A stretch of 64,000 nucleotides of DNA, from assembly GCF_017355935.1 (NCBI RefSeq), contig NZ_JAFIQT010000005.1, positions 124,001 to 188,000 of the forward strand, written 5' to 3'. The position numbers and the translations under genes were made by a program. This DNA is from Telluribacter humicola. Lineage in GTDB: Bacteria > Bacteroidota > Bacteroidia > Cytophagales > Spirosomataceae. This document shows positions 29,103-36,701 of this stretch, piece by piece (position 1 is the stretch's first letter; every line of letters begins with the position of its first letter). The notes beneath the pieces were generated by a model. That model made no database searches, was not told where the DNA came from, and saw only the letters and a list, made by a program, of their open reading frames with translations.

Positions 29103-29202
29103 TTAAACCACAGAGTTATCGGAGTTAAAGCACAGAGTAGAAATAAGTTTTTATATAAACTCTGTGACCTGCGTGTCTACCTCTATTCAACTTTGTGGTT
29201 AA
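29103..29202. repeat. 100-bp imperfect inverted-repeat element between pcaF and pcaIJ
   Basis: The outer arms (29103-29117 and 29188-29202) are complementary at most positions around an AACCACA core, and a second perfect pair, CACAGAGT/ACTCTGTG (29131-29138 and 29159-29166), lies inside. The form recalls the intergenic palindromic elements with CACAGAG motifs seen in several Bacteroidota. It could fold in RNA and modulate expression within the operon. Confidence 0.5.
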
Positions 29203-29214
29203 AAAAACAAGAGC

Positions 29215-30420
29215 TTACACTCGCTCAAGCACTACGGCATACCCCTGACCTACTCCCACACACATCGTAGCCAGTGCATATCTTTTATTTTGCTTTTGAA
29301 GTTCTAATGCCGCACTATAGGTAATGCGGGTACCACTCATTCCAAGCGGGTGTCCTATCGCTATGGCTCCGCCGTTTTTGTTGATTCTTGGATCATCGTC
29401 AGCCAGACCTAGTTCACGGAGACAAGCCAGACTTTGCGCGGCAAAGGCCTCGTTGAACTCAATAATATCCAGATCATTCAGCGTGATTCCGGCTTTACGT
29501 AAGGCCAACCGGGTCGCCTCCACCGGACCTATTCCCATAATACGGGGATCTACACCCACAACCCCTGAGCTAACGATCCGCGCCAAAGGCTTTAGATTGT
29601 ATTTCTTAAGGGCTTCCTCGGAGGCAATAAGTACGGCTGCAGCACCGTCGTTGAGACCGGAGGCATTGCCGGCAGTAACGGTTCCTCCCTCTTTTTTGAA
29701 GGCCGGTTTGAGTTTGGCAAGTACCTCCAGCGTAGTAGCTGGTTTCACAAATTCATCCCGCTCAAACAACTCCACCTCTCCTTTCTTTCTGGGAATCTCC
29801 ACGGGCATAATCTCTTCGCTTAATCTTCCATTATTCTGTGCTTCTACCGCTTTCATCTGAGAACGGTAGGCAAAGAGATCCTGGTCTTCCCGACTAATCC
29901 GGTACATATCTGCCAGGTTCTCAGCTGTGACACCCATGGCATCTACTCCGTACAACTTCTCCAGTTGGGGATTGACGAATCGCCAGCCAAAGCTGCTGTC
30001 GAACAGCTGGCTGTCGTTGCCAAAGGGCTTGCTGGCCTTCGACATCACATAGGGACCACGAGTCATATGCTCGACGCCACCGGCTATCAGCAGGTCGGCA
30101 TCGCCTGCCTTGATAGCACGGGCGGCCTGGACAATGGCTGACATACCCGAGGCACATAATCTGTTTACTGTTTCGCCTGGTACAGAGGTGGGTAGTCCCG
30201 CCAGTAGCAAAGCCATGCGGGCTACATTCCGATTATCCTCACCGGCCTGATTGACGCATCCCATGATGACATCTTCGATGGCTTCGCTGGGTACTACTTT
30301 ATTCCTTTCCATCAGGCGTCGGATGACTATTGCGGCCAGATCATCAGCCCTGACGGGTGACAAACTTCCCCCAAAGCTGCCTACGGGTGTACGTATGCCA
30401 TCTACTATATATGCTTCCAT
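29215..30420 (-). CDS. pcaF: 3-oxoadipyl-CoA thiolase
   Basis: A 401-residue thiolase that cleaves 3-oxoadipyl-CoA with CoA to succinyl-CoA and acetyl-CoA. The active-site residues are the acyl-accepting Cys89 in NRLCASGMSA, His357 in GHPLGMSG and Cys387 in CVGVGQG. Length and motifs match PcaF/PaaJ-type thiolases; a general acetyl-CoA acetyltransferase cannot be excluded by sequence, but the pca context is decisive. It starts 6 bp after the pcaB stop on the same strand. Confidence 0.92.
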   Translation of the reverse strand: MEAYIVDGIRTPVGSFGGSLSPVRADDLAAIVIRRLMERNKVVPSEAIEDVIMGCVNQAGEDNRNVARMALLLAGLPTSVPGETVNRLCASGMSAIVQAARAIKAGDADLLIAGGVEHMTRGPYVMSKASKPFGNDSQLFDSSFGWRFVNPQLEKLYGVDAMGVTAENLADMYRISREDQDLFAYRSQMKAVEAQNNGRLSEEIMPVEIPRKKGEVELFERDEFVKPATTLEVLAKLKPAFKKEGGTVTAGNASGLNDGAAAVLIASEEALKKYNLKPLARIVSSGVVGVDPRIMGIGPVEATRLALRKAGITLNDLDIIEFNEAFAAQSLACLRELGLADDDPRINKNGGAIAIGHPLGMSGTRITYSAALELQKQNKRYALATMCVGVGQGYAVVLERV

Positions 30421-30426
30421 TAGGTA

Positions 30427-31758
30427 CTATTCCTTTAATGATACGGTTAAAACATCTTTGATTTGGGCCGTGACTTTCTGAATTAGAATACCCGACAATC
30501 CAAAACAAGCCTCTGGATGAAGGAGTTCTGGCCAATCCAGCTTTACATCAGGTACCAGTTCGGTTAGTACCTGAGACAATCCCGTTTCTTTACTCACTCT
30601 TCCACAAGCCTCATTAACTACCTTAGTTGCATTAGACTTGGACATATAGTCAGAAAGTATAACTACTGCCTGTTCGGCGTATACCAGGCCATTAGTCAGG
30701 TCTATGTTATGTCGCATTCGCTCCTGATCTACTTGTAAGCCGCTGCTAATGGTTAGGGCGTGCTTTAGAGATGTACCTGTATTGATGATCATTTGCGCAA
30801 GGTGCTGCCATTCAAGCATCCAGGCAGTACCATCCCGTTCACCGGTTTGCAGTAGACTCTGCATGAGCAGGGTAGAAGCGTTAATATTCATCCGCGCCAG
30901 CGCCACCAGGGCTTCGCTCAGTACCGGATTGCTCTTATGGGGCATGGCGCTGCTCTTGCCTCCTCCTTCGGCGTTTTCGACTACCTCACCTACTTCGGTT
31001 TGTGCCATGAGTAGGATATCAGCCCCCATTTTACCCAGTGTACCACTCACAGTAGCAAGCCAGCTCCCTAACTCCACTACAGTATCACGCTGTACCTGCC
31101 AGGGTGTAGCCGGTTCCAGCTGTAATACCTGTGCCAGTGCTTCCATAACCTGGTAGCCCTGCTGGCCTAAGGAAGCCAGCGAACCGCTGGCTCCTCCCAA
31201 CTGCACCACCAGCAGCCGTTTTTTGATTTCATCCAGCCTTCCCAGACTACGCACCAGGGGCATTGCCCAGTTTACTACCTTGAGGCCAAAGGGTATAGGC
31301 GTAGCCTGTTGCCAGCGGGTATGGGCCATGCAGGGAACTAAACCGTCAAGCTCAATCTGTGCCAGCAGATTTTGTAATAGATGATTGATTCTGCTTACCA
31401 GCAAAGAAAGAGCCTCCCGGATCATCAGGACCTGTGCCGTATCCATGATATCTTGAGAGGTAGCTCCCAGGTGCAGATAGTCCCTGACATCCGTTGGAAG
31501 AAGCTCTTTGACTTTGGCCAGCAGCGTAATGGTAGGGATACCATTTTTTAAGGTACCAGCAGCAAGTTCACCCGGTTTGAATGCTAGCGATGTTAATGCT
31601 AGCTGAATGGTGTGAGCAGCCTCCTCGGGAATAAGTCCCAGTCTGGCTTCGGCCAGAGCCAGACCCGCTTCAAACTGCAGCATATGGCGAATGAGTTGTT
31701 CTTCAGAACATACCCCTGCCATTTCTTCATCTGACAAGTAGGCTGCAAATAGGCTCAT
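30427..31758 (-). CDS. pcaB: 3-carboxy-cis,cis-muconate cycloisomerase
   Basis: A 443-residue member of the fumarase/aspartase superfamily that lactonises 3-carboxy-cis,cis-muconate to 4-carboxymuconolactone. The superfamily signature GGGKSSAMPHKSNP is at about 265-278, and GATSQDIMDTA near 98-108 is the second conserved region. Adenylosuccinate lyase has the same fold, but the length, the MPHKSNP variant and the position between pcaG and pcaF identify PcaB. The gene starts 3 bp after the pcaG stop and is followed 6 bp later by pcaF. Confidence 0.93.
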   Translation of the reverse strand: MSLFAAYLSDEEMAGVCSEEQLIRHMLQFEAGLALAEARLGLIPEEAAHTIQLALTSLAFKPGELAAGTLKNGIPTITLLAKVKELLPTDVRDYLHLGATSQDIMDTAQVLMIREALSLLVSRINHLLQNLLAQIELDGLVPCMAHTRWQQATPIPFGLKVVNWAMPLVRSLGRLDEIKKRLLVVQLGGASGSLASLGQQGYQVMEALAQVLQLEPATPWQVQRDTVVELGSWLATVSGTLGKMGADILLMAQTEVGEVVENAEGGGKSSAMPHKSNPVLSEALVALARMNINASTLLMQSLLQTGERDGTAWMLEWQHLAQMIINTGTSLKHALTISSGLQVDQERMRHNIDLTNGLVYAEQAVVILSDYMSKSNATKVVNEACGRVSKETGLSQVLTELVPDVKLDWPELLHPEACFGLSGILIQKVTAQIKDVLTVSLKE

Positions 31759-31761
31759 AGG

Positions 31762-32346
31762 CTATACATCAAAGAATACGGTTTCATTAGGCCCCTGCAT
31801 GTAGATATTAAAAACATAACAGGTAGTCCCATCAGGCCGGATGGTCTTGGTAGCAAGTAAGGTATTTCTTCTGTCTTCTTCTACACTTTGCAAGACTGGG
31901 TCCTGACTATTGGCTTCGGTCTCATCCGAAAAGTAGAGCCGTGTATAGGTATGTGTTAGCTGTCCCCGCATGAATACGATCACATTGATGTGCGGAGCCT
32001 GACCATCCACTCGTCCGGGTTTGATGGTTTGAAATTCAAATTTGCTGTCCTTGATTGTACCGGTGCCTAAGCGGCCAAATCCATGAAACATGCTTAAATC
32101 TTTTGAATAATTACCTTCGGCATCAGCTTGCCACAGTTCGATCATGGCGTCCGGTATTAGATGGCCATTGCCGTCATAAACCTGACCTGAAATAGTTATG
32201 CGTTCACCTGAGACTTCATCATTGATGATCAGATTTCCATCCGCTATACTGGGGAAATTGTACAGGTACTGTTTGGGAGTAAGTCCGTAAGCGAAGTAGG
32301 GGCCGACGGTTTGGGAAGGCGTTTGGTAGAATTTATCCTGGCTCAT
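31762..32346 (-). CDS. pcaG: Protocatechuate 3,4-dioxygenase, alpha subunit
   Basis: A 194-residue intradiol dioxygenase subunit. It has the family's beta-sandwich start (SQTVGPYFAYGL near residues 10-21) and IELWQADAEGNYS, but at the place of the beta subunit's iron ligands it reads APHINVIVF, with only one histidine. It is therefore the structural alpha subunit, which together with PcaH forms the ferric enzyme that opens the ring of protocatechuate. Its start overlaps the pcaH stop by 4 bp, a common sign of translational coupling of subunits. Confidence 0.94.
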   Translation of the reverse strand: MSQDKFYQTPSQTVGPYFAYGLTPKQYLYNFPSIADGNLIINDEVSGERITISGQVYDGNGHLIPDAMIELWQADAEGNYSKDLSMFHGFGRLGTGTIKDSKFEFQTIKPGRVDGQAPHINVIVFMRGQLTHTYTRLYFSDETEANSQDPVLQSVEEDRRNTLLATKTIRPDGTTCYVFNIYMQGPNETVFFDV

Positions 32347-33041
32347 CGGTTTTCAAATGGGGTTTCGTTATCGCCTCGTAGTACCATATCGAACCGGAAG
32401 CCAATAGCAAAATCCTGTTCTGTTACACCGAGATCAAAATTGGAAATCAGCAGATGGCGGTACTTCTCAGGTACACCCTGAAAAACCGGATCGTAGTCCA
32501 GCAGTGGGTCTCCGGGGAAGTACATCTGTGTAACCAACCGCGAGGTGATCTGATTACCAAACAGCGAGAAATGAATATGGTTGGGACGCCAGGCCTTAGG
32601 GTGGTTGCCCCAGGGATATGCACCGGGCTTTATAGTATAAAACTTGTAGTTGCCTTCGCTGTCGGTCAGGCAGCGGCCCCCGCCAAAGAAATTAGGGTCA
32701 AGGGGCGCATCGTGCTGGTCGACCTTGTGCACGTATCGGCCCGATGCATTAGCCTGCCACAGCTCCACCAGGGTATTGGAAATGGGGCGGCCCCGCTCAT
32801 CCGTTACCTTACCGGCAACAATAATCCGCTCGCCCAGGGGAGCACCGTTTACACGGGCATTCATGGTGAGGTCGTTATCGAAGGGACGGATCAGATCGTG
32901 CCCGTACACCGGCCCTGTAAGTTCGCTCAGTGTATGCTTTATGGGTACCAGCGGCCGGGAAGGAGCCCGTAGTACCGTTGATTTATAATCCGGATAGAGG
33001 AAGGGAGGTTGTACGTCCCAGTCGCGCTTATTCTGACTCAT
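32343..33041 (-). CDS. pcaH: Protocatechuate 3,4-dioxygenase, beta subunit (iron-binding)
   Basis: A 232-residue catalytic subunit of the non-haem ferric dioxygenase that converts protocatechuate and O2 to 3-carboxy-cis,cis-muconate. The four iron ligands are visible as Tyr103 (GRYVHK), Tyr142 (GAYPWGN), His155 and His157 (RPNHIHFS). Their spacing of 39, 13 and 2 residues equals that of Tyr408, Tyr447, His460 and His462 in the well-studied Pseudomonas enzyme. The gene overlaps the end of pcaC by 14 bp and the start of pcaG by 4 bp. Confidence 0.96.
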   Translation of the reverse strand: MSQNKRDWDVQPPFLYPDYKSTVLRAPSRPLVPIKHTLSELTGPVYGHDLIRPFDNDLTMNARVNGAPLGERIIVAGKVTDERGRPISNTLVELWQANASGRYVHKVDQHDAPLDPNFFGGGRCLTDSEGNYKFYTIKPGAYPWGNHPKAWRPNHIHFSLFGNQITSRLVTQMYFPGDPLLDYDPVFQGVPEKYRHLLISNFDLGVTEQDFAIGFRFDMVLRGDNETPFENR

Positions 33042-33426
33042 TGGTTGATGGGTTATCTATTTCTGAAAAGACTTTCTTAGCTATCTTAATAGCGGTGTTC
33101 ACGGCCGGTACTCCGACATAGACTGCCGTATGCAGGAGTACTTCCTTGACATCCTCCACCGAGGCTCCCGTATTTTTGGTAGCTCTGAGATGCAGCTCCA
33201 GTTCACCTTCGTGCCCCAGCGCTGTCATGAGGGCAATCGTGACAAGGCTTCGCTCGCGTTGAGTCAGACCCGGACGAGTCCATACCGAACCCCAGGCGTT
33301 TTGGGTTATGTACTCTTGGAAGTCCTGGTCGAAGGAGGTTTTAGCGGCTTCGGCCCGGTCAACGTGCGCATCGCCCAGCACAGACCTGCGCATCTGCATC
33401 CCTTTCTGGTATAGTTCGTCGTTCAT
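33028..33426 (-). CDS. pcaC: 4-carboxymuconolactone decarboxylase
   Basis: A 132-residue protein of the carboxymuconolactone decarboxylase (AhpD-like) family that turns 4-carboxymuconolactone into 3-oxoadipate enol-lactone. The family core RERSLVTIALMTALG followed by EGELELHLRAT (about 58-82) is present. It is a stand-alone PcaC, not the PcaD-PcaC (PcaL) fusion found in some actinobacteria. Its 3' end overlaps pcaH by 14 bp. A 160-bp gap with repeats separates it from pcaD upstream. Confidence 0.93.
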   Translation of the reverse strand: MNDELYQKGMQMRRSVLGDAHVDRAEAAKTSFDQDFQEYITQNAWGSVWTRPGLTQRERSLVTIALMTALGHEGELELHLRATKNTGASVEDVKEVLLHTAVYVGVPAVNTAIKIAKKVFSEIDNPSTNESE

Positions 33427-33430
33427 TGGG

Positions 33431-33463
33431 AGCTATTAGTTTTTAGCTGTTAGCTATTAGTTT
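33431..33463. repeat. Direct repeat AGCTATTAGTTT, 21-bp period, upstream of pcaC
   Basis: Two exact 12-bp copies at 33431-33442 and 33452-33463, starting 5 bp upstream of the pcaC start codon. They resemble the simple TAGCTATTAG-type spacer repeats seen between genes in Bacteroidota. A binding site is possible but not shown. Confidence 0.5.
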
Positions 33464-33523
33464 CAAGTTAGTATGTCAGGCTGAGCATACAGGGACGCCT
33501 GCCTGTTGATGTCTATTCACCGT

Positions 33524-33543
33524 GGTCTGTGTCCCCACAGACC
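33524..33543. promoter_or_regulatory. Perfect hairpin in the pcaD-pcaC gap
   Basis: An 8-bp perfect stem (33524-33531 with 33536-33543) and 4-nt loop. No U-run follows on the minus strand, so it is more likely an mRNA processing or stability element than a terminator. Confidence 0.45.
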
Positions 33544-33586
33544 TCCTTTTGAAAAGTACTGTGGATACGAGCTTTGATGAAAAGAT

Positions 33587-34366
33587 TTACTGAATAAAAT
33601 CCAGGATCAACTCAATCAGAGCCTGAGGATTATCAACGGGTGGAATGTGTCCCGAATCAGGAATAATCTCGAAACGGCTTCCTTTAATAAGTTCGTGCAG
33701 GTTACGTACCTCTTCTACCGGAGTAGATTTATCCTCGGAGCCTACTATGCATATTGTAGGTATCTTTATAGCACGCGCTATTTCGGTCAGGTCTGCATCA
33801 CGTATGGCCTCGCAGGTTTTGGTATAACCCGGTGTTGGAGTGCGTTCCAGCATGTTCTGGTAGCCCGCTACTTTTGTTTTTTGTTCATCCCGAAACTTCT
33901 GCGAAAACCAGCGCTGCATCACCCCGTCGGCTATCCTTAACAGACCCTCCTTCTCTACGGCTTTGATCCGGTCATTCCAGATCTGTGCATTTCCGATCTT
34001 ATGGCGGGTATCGCACAGGACCAGCTTTTCGATCTTCTCAGGTATTCGTTGGGTCAGCACCTGGGCAATCATTCCCCCAACAGAAAGGCCTACCAGGATG
34101 CACTTTTCAATTTGTAGTTCATGGAGCAGAGCCTCCACATCATCCGCAAAATCATCTAATCCGCTGGTATCAGGTACGACATCCGATAGACCATGCCCTC
34201 GCTTATCAAAGAGAAGAACATTCCCCCACTCCTGTAGAACCTGTACGACTTCGATCCAGATCCTTAGATCTGTACCCAGTGAATTAATAAATACAAAAGT
34301 GCGCTCCTTCCGCGTATGGCGCCAGTGGAAGTGAATTACATGTCCGTTGATATTTATGAATTCCAC
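33587..34366 (-). CDS. pcaD: 3-oxoadipate enol-lactonase
   Basis: A 259-residue alpha/beta-hydrolase that opens 3-oxoadipate enol-lactone to 3-oxoadipate. The catalytic triad is visible as Ser95 in GLSVGGM, Asp212 in VGSEDKSTP and His240 in DSGHIPPVDNP. These motifs are typical of PcaD and distinguish it from generic esterases. It begins 2 bp after the pobA stop, so the two are translationally close, and pcaC follows after a 160-bp gap. Confidence 0.92.
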   Translation of the reverse strand: MEFININGHVIHFHWRHTRKERTFVFINSLGTDLRIWIEVVQVLQEWGNVLLFDKRGHGLSDVVPDTSGLDDFADDVEALLHELQIEKCILVGLSVGGMIAQVLTQRIPEKIEKLVLCDTRHKIGNAQIWNDRIKAVEKEGLLRIADGVMQRWFSQKFRDEQKTKVAGYQNMLERTPTPGYTKTCEAIRDADLTEIARAIKIPTICIVGSEDKSTPVEEVRNLHELIKGSRFEIIPDSGHIPPVDNPQALIELILDFIQ

Positions 34367-34368
34367 TT

Positions 34369-35547
34369 CTAAATTTCTTTAAGTCCTACATAATTTTCGG
34401 CAATGGTTGTTGCGTAGGCTTTTGACTGTCGTATATAATCAAATTTAGCCTTTTGCAGATGGTATTCAAATGAGCCCTGCTCTTCCTGCTTATGAAATAG
34501 GTACGTCATGAAGTTACTGAAATCCTGCGCCCGCCAAATCCGTCGTAGCGCATTAGTCGAATAAGATTGTAACTGATCTTCCTCATTGGAATGTAAGTAC
34601 CTAACTATTGACTCTGCCAGCCACCGGACATCCGCCACTGCCAGGTTAAGCCCTTTGCCACCGGTAGGGGGGACAATGTGGGCCGCATCACCTGCCAGAA
34701 AAAGACGACCGTACTGCATATTGTCGATCATGAAGCTCCGCATGGGGGTAATAGCTTTTTCAAAAATTTTTCCTGTATTCAGGACGAAGCCTTCGGTATG
34801 GAGTCGTTTGGACAACTCATCCCAGATGCGATCATCTGACCAGTTGTCAAGGGAGTCGTCGTTCGTTACCTGCAGGTACAGTCGGCTCACTGATTCGGAC
34901 CGCAAGCTATGTAGCGAGAAGCCTCTTTCGGTATAGCAATAGATAAGCTCATCGGTGGATGGAGGTGCGTAGGCCAGTATGCCCAACCAACTGAAAGGGT
35001 ATTCTTTGATATGTTCACGGTAAGTACTTGTGGGTAAAGTCTTACGGGAAATACCATGATAACCATCACAACCTGCTATAAAGGCACATTCCAGCGTATT
35101 CTGTTCTCCGTCCTGCTGATAGTGTATCCTGGGAGTCGTGGTATCAATGCCTTCCAGGCTGGTAGCGGAGGCTTCAAACTCGATCCGGTTACCCCGTTCT
35201 AGATTAGCTTTGATCAGGTCTTTGATCACTTCCTGTTGCCCGTAGATGGTGATGCAGCGACCCCCAGTTAGTTCATCAAAAGGTATTCGTTGCCGCTCGT
35301 AGTCAAAGCTAAAGTAGACGCCCTTGTGGGTTAACCCTTCCTTATTTAATCGATCCGCTACTCCCAGTTCATTAAACAAATTGACGGTGTTCTGTTCCAG
35401 AAGCCCGGCTCTTACTCTGGATTCTACATAGTCGCGGCTACGATTTTCGATAATTACTGATTCGATACCCGCTCTTTGTAGTAAAAGTGCCAAGGTTAAA
35501 CCTGCGGGACCTGCGCCTATTATACCTACCTGGGTCTTTTGTTTCAT
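34369..35547 (-). CDS. pobA: 4-hydroxybenzoate 3-monooxygenase
   Basis: A 392-residue FAD-dependent aromatic hydroxylase that adds a hydroxyl to 4-hydroxybenzoate using NAD(P)H and O2 to give protocatechuate. The FAD loop GIIGAGPAG lies near the N-terminus, the DG motif is in IAGCDGYHGIS, and the GD motif is FLAGDAAHIVPPTGGKGLN. Length and motifs fit PobA. I chose the ATG at 35547, which leaves the usual few residues before the FAD strand; another in-frame ATG is at 35559. It is the first gene of the pca operon and is divergent from an AraC-type regulator. Confidence 0.93.
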   Translation of the reverse strand: MKQKTQVGIIGAGPAGLTLALLLQRAGIESVIIENRSRDYVESRVRAGLLEQNTVNLFNELGVADRLNKEGLTHKGVYFSFDYERQRIPFDELTGGRCITIYGQQEVIKDLIKANLERGNRIEFEASATSLEGIDTTTPRIHYQQDGEQNTLECAFIAGCDGYHGISRKTLPTSTYREHIKEYPFSWLGILAYAPPSTDELIYCYTERGFSLHSLRSESVSRLYLQVTNDDSLDNWSDDRIWDELSKRLHTEGFVLNTGKIFEKAITPMRSFMIDNMQYGRLFLAGDAAHIVPPTGGKGLNLAVADVRWLAESIVRYLHSNEEDQLQSYSTNALRRIWRAQDFSNFMTYLFHKQEEQGSFEYHLQKAKFDYIRQSKAYATTIAENYVGLKEI

Positions 35548-35581
35548 TGGAGCAATCAAACGTTTACTAGCTGCATCTATT

Positions 35582-35589
35582 CAAAAGTA
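35582..35589 (-). promoter_or_regulatory. Candidate -7 promoter element of pobA
   Basis: The minus strand reads TACTTTTG, an exact match to the Bacteroidota -7 consensus TAnnTTTG, 23 bp before the upper pobA ATG. No good -33 TTTG lies at the usual distance; the AraC-type repeats sit there instead, as expected for an activator-dependent promoter. Confidence 0.45.
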
Positions 35590-35603
35590 GGTAGTAATCG
35601 CTG

Positions 35604-35641
35604 TTGTCCCTTTGGACAAATTGATTTAATAGTTGGACAAA
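35604..35641. promoter_or_regulatory. Candidate AraC-type operator between pobA and its regulator
   Basis: Two exact copies of TTGGACAAA start at 35612 and 35633, 21 bp apart, which is two helical turns and the classic arrangement for AraC-family activators. The first copy is also the right half of an inverted repeat, TTGTCC (35604-35609) with GGACAA (35614-35619). The site is just upstream of the pobA -7 element, overlapping its -33 region. Confidence 0.55.
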
Positions 35642-35768
35642 ATAAACATCGACGGGTAGTAAAAGAATGAAGATCTGTTTCTCTATCTTAGGCAGTAAAT
35701 AAAAGAATTGCGGGATAGTTTCCAGTTTTTGCTGAATTAAGAGTACGCACTGAACCTATTGCTTTTTG

Positions 35769-36653
35769 ATGACATATACCAAAAAGAAACCTCTACACTA
35801 CGGCCTTTATGGTGAAGATGATCTTCTGGTGCCGGATTTTGTGCACTGTGAATCATTTGAATACCGGAGTCAAAAGCACAATTGGGTAATTGAGCCTCAT
35901 CTGCACGCCCACTTATTCCAGGTGTTTCTGATTGAGTCTGGTACAGTTAATTTTACTTTTGAAGAACAGCAGCAACGGGTTGCATCACATTCTATCGTAG
36001 CCATTCCGGAGAATATACTACACGGGCTGGAAGTAAGCCGGGATATCAAAGGAATGGTACTGACACTCTCTTCCTCCTTTCTGGAGGTACTTTTTCAACA
36101 TTATCCCAATGTACTTACTGAGTTGAATAGTACCCTTGTATTGACTGAGCTGGGACAGCATAAACTTTTTCAACTGGTCCGGCAGACCATATATGGGCTA
36201 CATGAAGAGTTACAGGATGATTTGCCCGAAAAGGGAATGGTGCAGCAAAGCTACTTCAACCTACTGTTGGGAGGTATCTATCGCCTCGCTCTGGAAAAGT
36301 CAAAAAAGTCAGTAACTACGGATAGCCGGAGTGGTCAGTACTTCAGAAATTTTCTGAGAAGTATGAAGCAGTCGTACTCTCCTCAGAAGACAATTAAAGA
36401 GTATGCCCGCGAACTTAACATCACCCCGGTCCACCTCAATAGGGCATGTCAGGCAATGGTAGGAAAATCCGCCTTGCGGGTTGTACATGACTACTTCTTT
36501 TTGGAAGCCAAGAAGTACCTGCAGCATACCGAATATAGTGTTTCGGAAGTAGCCTACCGGCTTAATTTTGATGATCCCGCCTATTTCTCCCGCTTCTTCA
36601 GTAAACAGGCGGGGGTATCGCCCAGGCAGTTTAGAGAATCATACGAAAAGTAA
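35769..36653 (+). CDS. AraC-family transcriptional regulator (probable activator of pobA)
   Basis: A 294-residue regulator with an N-terminal cupin-like sensing domain (about 1-140, with VIEPHLHAHLFQVFLIESG) and a C-terminal pair of helix-turn-helix motifs (about 195-293, ending DPAYFSRFFSKQAGVSPRQF). The layout is that of PobR/PobC-type AraC regulators that bind 4-hydroxybenzoate and activate pobA. It is divergent from pobA across about 220 bp that contain two 9-bp direct repeats 21 bp apart. I start at the ATG at 35769; a TTG lies one codon upstream. The ligase gene follows after 48 bp, so it may also govern the malonate genes. Confidence 0.9.
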   Translation: MTYTKKKPLHYGLYGEDDLLVPDFVHCESFEYRSQKHNWVIEPHLHAHLFQVFLIESGTVNFTFEEQQQRVASHSIVAIPENILHGLEVSRDIKGMVLTLSSSFLEVLFQHYPNVLTELNSTLVLTELGQHKLFQLVRQTIYGLHEELQDDLPEKGMVQQSYFNLLLGGIYRLALEKSKKSVTTDSRSGQYFRNFLRSMKQSYSPQKTIKEYARELNITPVHLNRACQAMVGKSALRVVHDYFFLEAKKYLQHTEYSVSEVAYRLNFDDPAYFSRFFSKQAGVSPRQFRESYEK

Positions 36654-36701
36654 TTTATCACATTTATAGATAGTACCCATAGCTTTATTAACCTCTTATA
36701 C

